DNA of 64,000 bases from JBCCFW01 sp039029535 (GTDB taxonomy: Bacteria; Acidobacteriota; JBCCFW01), in NCBI GenBank assembly GCA_039029535.1, contig JBCCFW010000013.1, positions 19,501-83,500 on the forward strand, given 5' to 3'. Shown piece after piece: positions 34,604 to 42,185 of this stretch. Each line of letters starts with the position of its first letter. Position 1 is the stretch's first letter. A model generated the notes under the pieces. That model had not been told where the DNA came from and ran no database searches. It was given only the letters and a program-made list of their open reading frames with translations. Position numbers and translations under genes: made by a program.

Positions 34604-35766
34604 GCGCGGAGCTGAGGACCAAGCGATGGCGTCTCCTCCTGGGGCAGGAGGCCGAGGGCTCGACGCAGGTCGAGGCAGGGCTGTCGGCCGACGAGCGGAG
34701 GATGGACCGTGCGCTCGAGCTGCTCTACGGAGGCGAAGAGGACGAGCACGGCAACCGACAGGCGGGTTTGGAGCGATCCAACATCAACGTGCCCCGCTGG
34801 CTCGGTGACATCCGCAAGTACTTCCCGAGCTCGGTCGTCCAGGTCATGCAGACGGACGCGCTCGAGCGACTCGACCTGCATCGGCTCTTGCTGGAGCCGG
34901 AAATGCTCGAGGCCGTCGAGGCCGACGTTCACCTGGTGGCCACGCTCGTCTCCATGCGGGGGCTGCTCCCGGTGGAGGCGAGCGAGACGGCGCGGCAAGT
35001 CGTCGCGAAGGTGGTCGAGGAGCTCCAGCGCAAGCTCGAACAGCCCATGCGCACGGCGGTGTCGGGCGCCATCAACCGCGCGAGCCGCACGCTCCGCCCT
35101 CGGCGTCACTCCGACATCGACTGGAACCGCACGATCCGCGCGAACTTGCGTCATTACCAGCCGGAGCATCGCACCATCGTGCCCGAGACCCTCATCGGCT
35201 TCGGGCGGCAACAGCGGTCGCTGCGCGACATCACGCTCTGCATCGATCAGAGTGGCTCGATGGCCGAGTCGGTCGTCTACTCGAGCGTGTTCGGGGCGGT
35301 GCTCGCCTCGCTCCCCTCGGTGAGCACGCGCCTGGTGGTCTTCGACACCTCCGTCGTCGACCTCACCGAAGAGCTCGACGATCCCGTCGAGGTGCTCTTC
35401 TCGACCCAGCTCGGCGGCGGGACGGACATCAACCGCGCCGTCGGCTACTGCCAGGAGAAGATCGAAAACCCCGAGGACAGCATCTTCGTCCTCATCAGCG
35501 ACCTCTACGAAGGCGGGGTGGAGGAGGAGCTGCTCAAGCGAACCGCCCAGCTCATCGCCTCCGGCGTGCAGGTCATCGTGCTGCTCGCGCTCAGCGACGA
35601 GGGGGCGCCGGCCTACGATGCCAAGCTGGCACGCAAGCTCGCCGTCCTGGGGGCGCCGTCCTTCGCCTGCACGCCCGAGCTCTTCCCCGACCTCATGGCG
35701 GCGGCCATCGCGAAGAAGGATCTCGGGCAGTGGCTGGGGGAGAAGGGGATCACCGGAGCCCGGTAG
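34600..35766 (+). CDS. VWA-domain protein, MoxR partner (CoxE/YehP-like)
   Basis: 388 residues. The C-terminal half is a von Willebrand A domain with an intact metal-ion-dependent adhesion site: DQSGSMAES (DxSxS), a threonine in FDTSVVDLT, and GGGTDINRA with the third ligand region. The N-terminal half (to about 200) is helical, with NVPRWLGDIRKYFPSS as a recognisable start of this subfamily. In MoxR systems the VWA protein binds the ATPase and a client through its Mg site. Last gene of the five-gene operon, with an ATGA overlap upstream and a TAG stop. A convergent DUF423 gene follows at once. Confidence 0.92.
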   Translation: MSAELRTKRWRLLLGQEAEGSTQVEAGLSADERRMDRALELLYGGEEDEHGNRQAGLERSNINVPRWLGDIRKYFPSSVVQVMQTDALERLDLHRLLLEPEMLEAVEADVHLVATLVSMRGLLPVEASETARQVVAKVVEELQRKLEQPMRTAVSGAINRASRTLRPRRHSDIDWNRTIRANLRHYQPEHRTIVPETLIGFGRQQRSLRDITLCIDQSGSMAESVVYSSVFGAVLASLPSVSTRLVVFDTSVVDLTEELDDPVEVLFSTQLGGGTDINRAVGYCQEKIENPEDSIFVLISDLYEGGVEEELLKRTAQLIASGVQVIVLLALSDEGAPAYDAKLARKLAVLGAPSFACTPELFPDLMAAAIAKKDLGQWLGEKGITGAR

Positions 35767-35776
35767 CGAGTGACCT

Positions 35777-36166
35777 TCAGGCGCGCATCGCGGCGAGCAG
35801 GAGCGCGATCCAGCCGGCGAGGAAGCAGAGCCCTCCCAGCGGCGTGATCGCCCCGAGGACCCGCACGCCCGACAGCGCGAGGGCTTGCAGGCTGCCGGAG
35901 AAGAGGACGATGCCCACGAGGAACAGCCAGCCGGCTGCGTGGCTCGCGCGGCCCGGCGCGACGGTGGTCAGCCAGGCGACGGCGAGCAGGGCGACCGCGT
36001 GCACGAGCTGATACTGCACGCCGGTCTGGAACGCCTCGAGCAAGCGAGGCTCGATCTTCTCGCGCAGGTAGTGCGCCCCGAAGGCTCCCGCCGCGACGCC
36101 GAGGAAGCCACAGGCGGCGCCGGCCATGACGAAGAGACGGGCGGGTGACGGCAGGGTGTCGCTCAT
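35777..36166 (-). CDS. DUF423 small membrane protein
   Basis: 129 residues from the ATG at 36166 (an earlier in-frame start would add an unlikely basic extension). Four hydrophobic segments. The first begins LFVMAGAACGFLGVAAGAFGAHYL, with the GAFGAH motif of DUF423 (YwdK-like) proteins, and the next has FQTGVQYQLVHAVALLAVA with the family's Q-YQ--H residues. Inner-membrane protein of unknown function, common across bacteria. It stands alone, convergent with the VWA gene and divergent from the secreted VWA protein. Confidence 0.9.
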   Translation of the reverse strand: MSDTLPSPARLFVMAGAACGFLGVAAGAFGAHYLREKIEPRLLEAFQTGVQYQLVHAVALLAVAWLTTVAPGRASHAAGWLFLVGIVLFSGSLQALALSGVRVLGAITPLGGLCFLAGWIALLLAAMRA

Positions 36167-36317
36167 GGCGCAGGTTAGCCCAGCTTCCAATCCTGACGAC
36201 GCCCGACGTGATCCAGCGCTCGCGTGCCGTCCACGAAACGGTTTCATGCAGTTTTCTTGAACTGTTCGCGCCATGGACCGACATTAGGGGAGGAACTCGA
36301 CAACCCGGAGGATGTGA

Positions 36318-38054
36318 ATGGCGCTCCGCTCCTTCATGGTCTGTTCGATCGTGTCGTGCCTGCTCGTGTCCGAGGAGGTGGGCGCACGACCCTCGCTTTC
36401 GTTCGAGCGACGGGAGTCGCCTCGACGCGTGCTCGGCTCGGGCACCAACCGTCTCGAGCCGTCCACGCTGAGCCTGGACGCGTCGTCTTGTGGCTGCGTC
36501 TCGTCGACGGTCACCGCCGAGATCGCAGGTGGTGTCTTCGACCGCATCGACGTCCTCCTCTCCATCGACCTGACGGGCTCCATGACCGAGGAGCGGAGCA
36601 ACCTCGTCGCCGGGATGGTCGACATCATCGAGAGCATCGACGGTGTCGTGTCCGACGCGGCCTTCGGCCTGGTGTCCCATCGTGATCACCGCAACCCCGA
36701 CGGCTATGGGAAGGACTGCCCCTACGACGAGGTCTACGGTCGGACCTTCGATTACCCCTTCTTCCTGCATCAGTCGATCACCGACGACCAGGACGACATC
36801 GTCGCGGCCGTCTCCTCGCTTCCCCTGGCGGGCGGTGGCGCCGACCTTCCGGAGTCCTATGGCCGCGTCCTCCTCGAAGCGCAGCTCGACGACGGGATTG
36901 GTTGGCGGCCCGACGCGCGCCGCTTGCTCATCACCCTGGGTGACTCCGTGCCCCACGACTGCAACGTGGCCGCCTGCCTGGGTGACGTGGCCGAGCCCCT
37001 GGGCTTCGACCTCGGTCGGGACGGGCTTCCCGACACCGACGACGACCTGGCGATTCTCGACCTGATCGACGGGCTCGTCGCGGAGGACATCGTCCTCGTG
37101 CACTTCGACTCGGGTGCCGATGCTCCGCTCCTGGGCGGCTTCACCCAGGCCGAGCTCTGGAGCTGCTGGGCCGAGCGCACGGGGGGCTTCGTCGTCACCT
37201 TCTTCAGCGACGGCACGCCGACCGATCCCTCGGTCGATCTCGTCGAGGCCATGACCTCCAGCGTCGACGTCGTGGCACGCACCTGTCCCGAGCTCCTCCT
37301 GCGTGCTGAGGGCGAGCGAGCCTCCTGGCTCACCGTCGGGCCGACGCACCCCGACGTCACCGGGCCGGCCAGCCGTGAGTTCGAGATCGAGCTCTGCGTG
37401 CCGGAGTCGGCCCTTCCCGGCACGTACGAAATCCCTCTGCTGCTCGAGTGCGAGGGAGCGATGCTGGCGACGGGGAGCGTCGTCGCCACCGTCTCCGGGG
37501 AGGCCGACGAGGCCGAGCCGTGCTGCGGCTCGTCCTGCTTCGCCGAAGACTTCGAAGGCTTCGCCGTGGGCGAAGCCCTGACCACTCAGCTTGCGGGTGT
37601 CACGGTCAGTGGCAGCGCACCCCTGCTCGTCTTCGACACCCGTGCGCCGACCTGCGACGACGAGGACCTCGCCACTCCGGGCTTCGGCAACGCGGCCGAT
37701 CTCGGGCTGGCTCTCATCATCCAGGAGACGTCGTCGGACTGCGCACCCGATGACGAGGGTGGCGGCGGGGTCATGAGCTTCGTCTTCGATGCGCCACGAG
37801 AGATCGGTGGCCTCTGGCTCATCGACATCGACGAAGGCGGCGGTCGCCTGAGCGCCTGGTCCGAGGAGGACGTGCTGCTCGACTCGCGCGCGGTGCCGGC
37901 GGGGCCCGACAACGCCGTGCAGGAGCTGCGACTCGATCTCTGCGGAGTGCGCCGGCTGGAGCTCGAGCTGGTGGGCTCGGGTGCGCTGGGCGCGATCGAG
38001 TGCGGGGAAGGCGTGAGCCCGTTCGACTCACGTCGTCGGTCCGAGCGTCGCTGA
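36318..38054 (+). CDS. Secreted VWA-domain protein
   Basis: 578 residues, starting at an ATG 5 bases after GGAGGATGT. A signal peptide-like start (MALRSFMVCSIVSCLLVSEEVGA) is followed by a linker with paired cysteines. The VWA domain lies at about 75-330: VLLSIDLTGSMTEE gives the D-x-T-G-S metal site, and DAAFGLVSHRDH and RRLLITLGDSVPHDC give strands of the fold. Next come a beta-sandwich (HPDVTGPASREFEIELCVP) and a C-terminal jelly-roll (EDFEGFAVGEALTTQLAG, GGLWLIDIDEGG) similar to PEP-CTERM-type extracellular domains. Probably adhesive at the cell surface. Unrelated to the cytoplasmic MoxR operon despite the shared fold. Confidence 0.85.
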   Translation: MALRSFMVCSIVSCLLVSEEVGARPSLSFERRESPRRVLGSGTNRLEPSTLSLDASSCGCVSSTVTAEIAGGVFDRIDVLLSIDLTGSMTEERSNLVAGMVDIIESIDGVVSDAAFGLVSHRDHRNPDGYGKDCPYDEVYGRTFDYPFFLHQSITDDQDDIVAAVSSLPLAGGGADLPESYGRVLLEAQLDDGIGWRPDARRLLITLGDSVPHDCNVAACLGDVAEPLGFDLGRDGLPDTDDDLAILDLIDGLVAEDIVLVHFDSGADAPLLGGFTQAELWSCWAERTGGFVVTFFSDGTPTDPSVDLVEAMTSSVDVVARTCPELLLRAEGERASWLTVGPTHPDVTGPASREFEIELCVPESALPGTYEIPLLLECEGAMLATGSVVATVSGEADEAEPCCGSSCFAEDFEGFAVGEALTTQLAGVTVSGSAPLLVFDTRAPTCDDEDLATPGFGNAADLGLALIIQETSSDCAPDDEGGGGVMSFVFDAPREIGGLWLIDIDEGGGRLSAWSEEDVLLDSRAVPAGPDNAVQELRLDLCGVRRLELELVGSGALGAIECGEGVSPFDSRRRSERR

Positions 38055-38197
38055 TGCTGGCGACGAGCGTCGGTCCGGGAGGAAAACACGTGGCCGCGCC
38101 CAGGTCCTGCTCATGGGTGGGAGGAGGACAGCGCAGGAGTCTGAGCGCGACCACGATCACGAAGATGGGGGACTTCGTGACCTTCTGGGGTGAGCCG

Positions 38198-39100
38198 TCA
38201 GCGCAGGTCGACCATTCCGGTCGGGTTGTTGGCGGCCGACTGGTTCATGAGCGCCTGCAGCACGCCGGGACCGAGGTCGTCGACGGTGCCGTCGACGAGC
38301 GGCTTGAGCGCGAAGGGCGCGGCCGAGTCGTCCGGCTCGGGCTCGACGCTGATGACCACCGTGGCGCCGAGGAGATCGGCGGCCGGCGAGATGAAGTCCT
38401 GGCCGGGGTAGGGCGGGAAGCCGTCGGGACCAGCGGCCGGACCGGGACCGTCGCTGTCGGCGCCGGCGTTGGTGCTGAAGCGACCCGTGGACTGCGGCGT
38501 GCCGCCGAGGACCACCCAGCCCTCGTACTCCCAGCCACGCGGGAGCGTGGGCAGGGTCAGCGACGGAGTGCCGGAAGCGGGATCGAGGAACCAGAGGCCC
38601 TGGTTGTAGTCACCGGCGATGCTCGCGGTGGTCGGCGTCTCGAGGAAGTACTGCCCGGCGGCGCCAGCGAAGTCGTCACCGATGGCGGCGGGGTGGGCGA
38701 TGCTCAGGGCCGCGGCCGCGCCGGCGATGTCGCCGCCGAGGACCTTCGTGTCGGACGGAGCCGGGTCGTCGCCGTCCGCGGGCTCGATGGTCAGCACGAA
38801 GGCGGTCGCGTTGGCGGCTTCGTCCTCGGTGAGGATGTGACCCGTGAGGCTCGGCGTGCCGTCGGCGGCGATGTCGAAGCGGCCGGTCGAGACGGGGGCG
38901 CCGCGCACGATGACCCAGCCCTCGTAGACGTAGCCGGCACCGAGGGGCTCCAGGCCCGTGAAGGTCCAGAACAGGTTCTGGCCGTCTGGAGCGGCCCCGA
39001 GGACGGGGACGGTCGGGTTGCTGCTGTCGCAGCCGAGAAGAAGGAAGGCGCCGAGGACGGAGGCGCCGAGGAGCGGGGTGAGGCGTCGCTGGACTCGCAT
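38198..39100 (-). CDS. Lipoprotein with two anti-sigma (RskA C-terminal)-like domains
   Basis: 300 residues from the ATG at 39100. Signal peptide with lipobox LLLGC (Cys24). The mature protein holds two copies of one domain. Copy 1 contains YVYEGWVIVRGAPVSTGRFD; copy 2, about 140 residues later, contains WEYEGWVVLGGTPQSTGRFS. The YEGW-G-P-STGRF pattern is the one seen in the extracytoplasmic domain of RskA-type anti-sigma factors, here without a cytoplasmic anti-sigma part. Each copy is followed by a VLTIEP or VVISVEP strand and a proline/aspartate linker. Function unknown. It is divergent from a LysR-type gene, which may regulate it. Confidence 0.8.
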   Translation of the reverse strand: MRVQRRLTPLLGASVLGAFLLLGCDSSNPTVPVLGAAPDGQNLFWTFTGLEPLGAGYVYEGWVIVRGAPVSTGRFDIAADGTPSLTGHILTEDEAANATAFVLTIEPADGDDPAPSDTKVLGGDIAGAAAALSIAHPAAIGDDFAGAAGQYFLETPTTASIAGDYNQGLWFLDPASGTPSLTLPTLPRGWEYEGWVVLGGTPQSTGRFSTNAGADSDGPGPAAGPDGFPPYPGQDFISPAADLLGATVVISVEPEPDDSAAPFALKPLVDGTVDDLGPGVLQALMNQSAANNPTGMVDLR

Positions 39101-39184
39101 GGGGACTCTCCTGGACGGCCGTTCCGAACCGTCGTGAGAGAAAGGGATACGCGGCCCGATTAGTTCTCGCAATGTGAATGATTT

Positions 39185-39203
39185 GAAACAAACGTCCTGT
39201 TTC
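39185..39203. promoter_or_regulatory. Inverted repeat GAAACA-N7-TGTTTC, possible LysR-type operator
   Basis: Exact 6-base inverted repeat with a 7-base spacer (39185-39190 and 39198-39203), ending 16 bases before the LysR gene start and 82 bases before the divergent lipoprotein start. Position and T-N-A dyad character suit an autoregulatory LysR-type site, though no experiment is implied. Confidence 0.5.
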
Positions 39204-39219
39204 GTGGAATGATGTGCCG

Positions 39220-40128
39220 ATGGAGCGTCTTCAAAGAATCGCCCGCATCTGGAATTGGCTGCCCGACTTCCGGGCCATCGCCGAGGTGGAGCATCTCGGT
39301 CAGGCGGCGGAGGGCCTGCATCTCTCGCCGTCGGCCCTGAGCCGCACCCTCAAGTTGCTCGAGGAGGACCTCGGTTTCCCGCTGTTCCACCGGCGGGGGC
39401 GGGGTCTCCAGCTCAACGACGAGGGGAAGGTCCTGCTCGGCCACGTGCGGGACGCCATGCGCTTCGTCGACGAGGCCCTGGATCGGCTCGACGCCAGGGA
39501 TCACCTGGGCGTCGTGCGCATCGGCGCGCTCGGCGTCGCTGCCCACGTCCACCTGCCTCGCCTGGTGAGCATGCTCGTCGGTCGTCACCCTCACCTGGCG
39601 TCGCGGATCTCCACGCCCGCCGCCGAGGACGTCGCGTCGGCGCTCCTCCGGGGGCAGCTCGACCTCGTCGCGTGCAGCACGAAGGTGGGTGACGCGGGGC
39701 TGACGTCGATCTCCTTGGCCGAAGTGACCAACAGCGTCTATTGCGGTCCCGGTCACCCTCTCTATGAGATCGACGAGCCCACCATCGAGCAGGTGCAGGA
39801 GCACCCCTTCGTCGCTCCCGAGCCCAACGAGCTGGGGGTCACCACCGAGGGCTGGCCCGAAGCGCTGCCGCGCACGGTGGCCAGCGAGCTCGACCGGATG
39901 ATGGCGGGTGTCGAGGCTTGTGCCGGTGGCCAGGTGCTCGCGGTCTTGCCGGACGTGCTCGCGCATCAACACGCGGCGGGCCTGCGTCCGATTCGAGCGA
40001 TCGAGGTCGGGACCATCCCGGTCCACGTCGTGCGACGACGACGTCTCGGCGAGCGGGACCGGGTCGACCTGGTCCTCGACCTCATGCGCGAGGTCGATGA
40101 AGAGATCGTTCGCTTGAGTCAGCGCTGA
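39220..40128 (+). CDS. LysR-type transcriptional regulator
   Basis: 302 residues from the ATG at 39220 (a GTG two codons earlier is possible). The N-terminal winged helix-turn-helix reads FRAIAEVEHLGQAAEGLHLSPSALSRTLKLLEEDLGFPLFHRRGRG, quoted by key pieces: AEGLHLSPSALSRTLK is the recognition region. Effector-binding domain from about 90: VVRIGALGVAAHVHL, then LLRGQLDLVACST, then VYCGPGHPLYE. It is divergent from the two-domain lipoprotein and probably represses its own gene through the inverted repeat just upstream. The inducer is unknown. Confidence 0.93.
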   Translation: MERLQRIARIWNWLPDFRAIAEVEHLGQAAEGLHLSPSALSRTLKLLEEDLGFPLFHRRGRGLQLNDEGKVLLGHVRDAMRFVDEALDRLDARDHLGVVRIGALGVAAHVHLPRLVSMLVGRHPHLASRISTPAAEDVASALLRGQLDLVACSTKVGDAGLTSISLAEVTNSVYCGPGHPLYEIDEPTIEQVQEHPFVAPEPNELGVTTEGWPEALPRTVASELDRMMAGVEACAGGQVLAVLPDVLAHQHAAGLRPIRAIEVGTIPVHVVRRRRLGERDRVDLVLDLMREVDEEIVRLSQR

Positions 40129-40140
40129 GCCCGCGCCGCG

Positions 40141-42057
40141 TCAGGGGCAGGGAACGCTCGGGCTGAGGTCCAGGTCGACCCGTGGGTTCACGGGTCCGAC
40201 CGAGCTCCCCCAGGTGCCCACTGCACAGACGTTGCGGCTTCGAACGAGCACGTAGCTGGCGCCGTCGGACGGGAGCGAGGCGACGAGCACCTGGTCAGGC
40301 AGGGCTGAGGTCAGGCAGGTGGCCGAGGCGAAGCTGCCGGTGGTGCGGAGGACCTCGAGGTCACCGGCGAGCAGGTCGTGAGCTCCTGACGGACCCAGGC
40401 CGGGCTGCGCATCCCAGGAGAGCCGTTCACCGATCGTCACGCGCAGGCCGGCGACCTCGGCCGGCGCGTCGAGCGCGTCACAGTCACAGGCGTCCCCCAC
40501 GCCGTCTCCGTCACCGTCCAGCTGTTCGGGATTGACGATCTCCGGACAGTTGTCGATGCCGTCCTCGACTCCGTCGTCATCCGCGTCCGCCACCGCTGCA
40601 CAGAGGTGGAAGACGTGAGCCGAGCCGGCGAAGGAGTCGTCACCAGCGGCTCCGCCGACCAGGACTCCGTCGTGGATGGCGACGTCGATTCCGAACCAGT
40701 CGCCGTCGCCCGCGTCGCTGGCGACGAGCCGGATCACCTCACCCCCAGCGTCGGGACCATCGGCGTCACGTCGATGGACGATCACCGAACCCGAGCGCAC
40801 GCCGTCCGGTCGATCCAGCCTGGCGCCGACGGCCAGGACATCGCCGGAGAGGGCGACGGTGCCGTACTGGGCTGCGGACACTCCGTCGCTGGCCGTCAGC
40901 TTGATCACCTCGCCCCAAGCATCCGGTCCACCCCGGTCACGCTGGAACACGTAGGCCGAGCCGGAGTCACGGCCCAGGTCGTCGTCGAGACTCGCACCGA
41001 CGACGATGAGGTCGTCCGACGCCGTCACGTGCGCACCGAAGGAGTCGCCCTCCTCACCGTCGCTGGCCGTGAGCTTGGTGACGAAGCCCCAGGCGTCGGG
41101 ACCACCGGTGTTCCGGTGGAAGACGTAGGCCGCACCGGCGAGTGAGCCGCGGTCGTCATCGCCGTTGGCTCCGACCACGATGACGTCGCCGGAGATCGCG
41201 ACGTCCCCCCCGAACCGGTCCTCGGCCTCTCGTCCTGGAGGGGCGAGCTTGCTGACGAATCCCCAGGAGTCCGGACCGCCTTCGCTGCGATGAAAGACCC
41301 AGGCGGCGCCCGCGTTGTCGCTCGGGATGTCATGAGAGAAAGCACCGACGACGAGGACGTCTCCCGACAGCGCGAGGCTCGACCCGAAGGCGTCTCCCGA
41401 CTCTCCGTCGCTGGCGACGATCTCGCTCACCTCGCCCCAGGCATCGGGCCCGCCCTCGTCACGGTGGTAGAGGTAGACCGAGCCGGCGCCACTGCCCAAC
41501 TCGTCATCGTTGGCTGCGCCGACGGCGATGACGTCGCCGGACACGGCCACGCTCCGGCCGAACAGGTCGCGCGTCGGAGAGTCGCTGGCGGTGAGCTCGA
41601 CCACCGGTCCCCAGGCATCGGGTCCACCCGCATCACGATGGTGCACCCAGGTCGTGCCGGGGTCGGCGTCCGTCTCGCCGTTGGCGCCGACGACCAGGAC
41701 GTCATCGGCGACCGCGACGCTCTGGCCGAAGCGTGTGGTCGTTCTCAGGCTACCTGACTCGAGTCGCGCCGTGGGGGCCCATGAGACCGTCGGGCAGAGG
41801 TCACAGGCATCGCCCGTGCCGTCGCGATCCAGGTCGTCTTGCCCCGGGTTGGGATGATCCGGGCAGTTGTCGGCCGTGTCTTCGATCCCGTCGGCGTCCC
41901 GGTCGGCAGAGCCGGTGGGACCGACGAGGGGCTCGGAGCCCAGCTCGTGCGTCAGCCCGCTCGCCGAGCTCGCCGTGAAGACGAGGAGGGCCGAGAGAGC
42001 GAGCCGGAGGAGAGCTCGGGCGTCGGCGTGGAGAGGGCGGTCGGGATCGGGACACAC
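40141..42057 (-). CDS. Secreted FG-GAP repeat protein with thrombospondin type 3-like ends
   Basis: 638 residues with an N-terminal hydrophobic signal (LALSALLVFTASSASG). Residues 50-90 carry calcium-binding type 3 repeats (DRDADGIEDTADNCP, DRDGTGDACD). Seven FG-GAP-like units of about 56 residues follow, each with a form of FGxSVAVSGDVIAVGA and a strand of the form YVFHRDxGGPDAWGEV, making a probable seven-bladed propeller. A second type 3 pair (DADDDGVEDGIDNCP, DGDGDGVGDACD) and a C-terminal domain of about 100 residues close the protein. Likely extracellular and calcium-stabilised; no enzyme activity is predicted. The unit-to-unit identity is high, indicating recent internal duplication. 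Confidence 0.88.
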   Translation of the reverse strand: MCPDPDRPLHADARALLRLALSALLVFTASSASGLTHELGSEPLVGPTGSADRDADGIEDTADNCPDHPNPGQDDLDRDGTGDACDLCPTVSWAPTARLESGSLRTTTRFGQSVAVADDVLVVGANGETDADPGTTWVHHRDAGGPDAWGPVVELTASDSPTRDLFGRSVAVSGDVIAVGAANDDELGSGAGSVYLYHRDEGGPDAWGEVSEIVASDGESGDAFGSSLALSGDVLVVGAFSHDIPSDNAGAAWVFHRSEGGPDSWGFVSKLAPPGREAEDRFGGDVAISGDVIVVGANGDDDRGSLAGAAYVFHRNTGGPDAWGFVTKLTASDGEEGDSFGAHVTASDDLIVVGASLDDDLGRDSGSAYVFQRDRGGPDAWGEVIKLTASDGVSAAQYGTVALSGDVLAVGARLDRPDGVRSGSVIVHRRDADGPDAGGEVIRLVASDAGDGDWFGIDVAIHDGVLVGGAAGDDSFAGSAHVFHLCAAVADADDDGVEDGIDNCPEIVNPEQLDGDGDGVGDACDCDALDAPAEVAGLRVTIGERLSWDAQPGLGPSGAHDLLAGDLEVLRTTGSFASATCLTSALPDQVLVASLPSDGASYVLVRSRNVCAVGTWGSSVGPVNPRVDLDLSPSVPCP

Positions 42058-42185
42058 GGTCGGGCTCCGGCTCGGGCGAACGACGCAAGCCGCCCGGCAT
42101 CGGCGGACGAGCCACCGATTGCGACTGGACCTGGCGTTGGTCTACGAGAAGAGCAACCGAAGCGGTCGAAGAAGCTGACAGCCCG

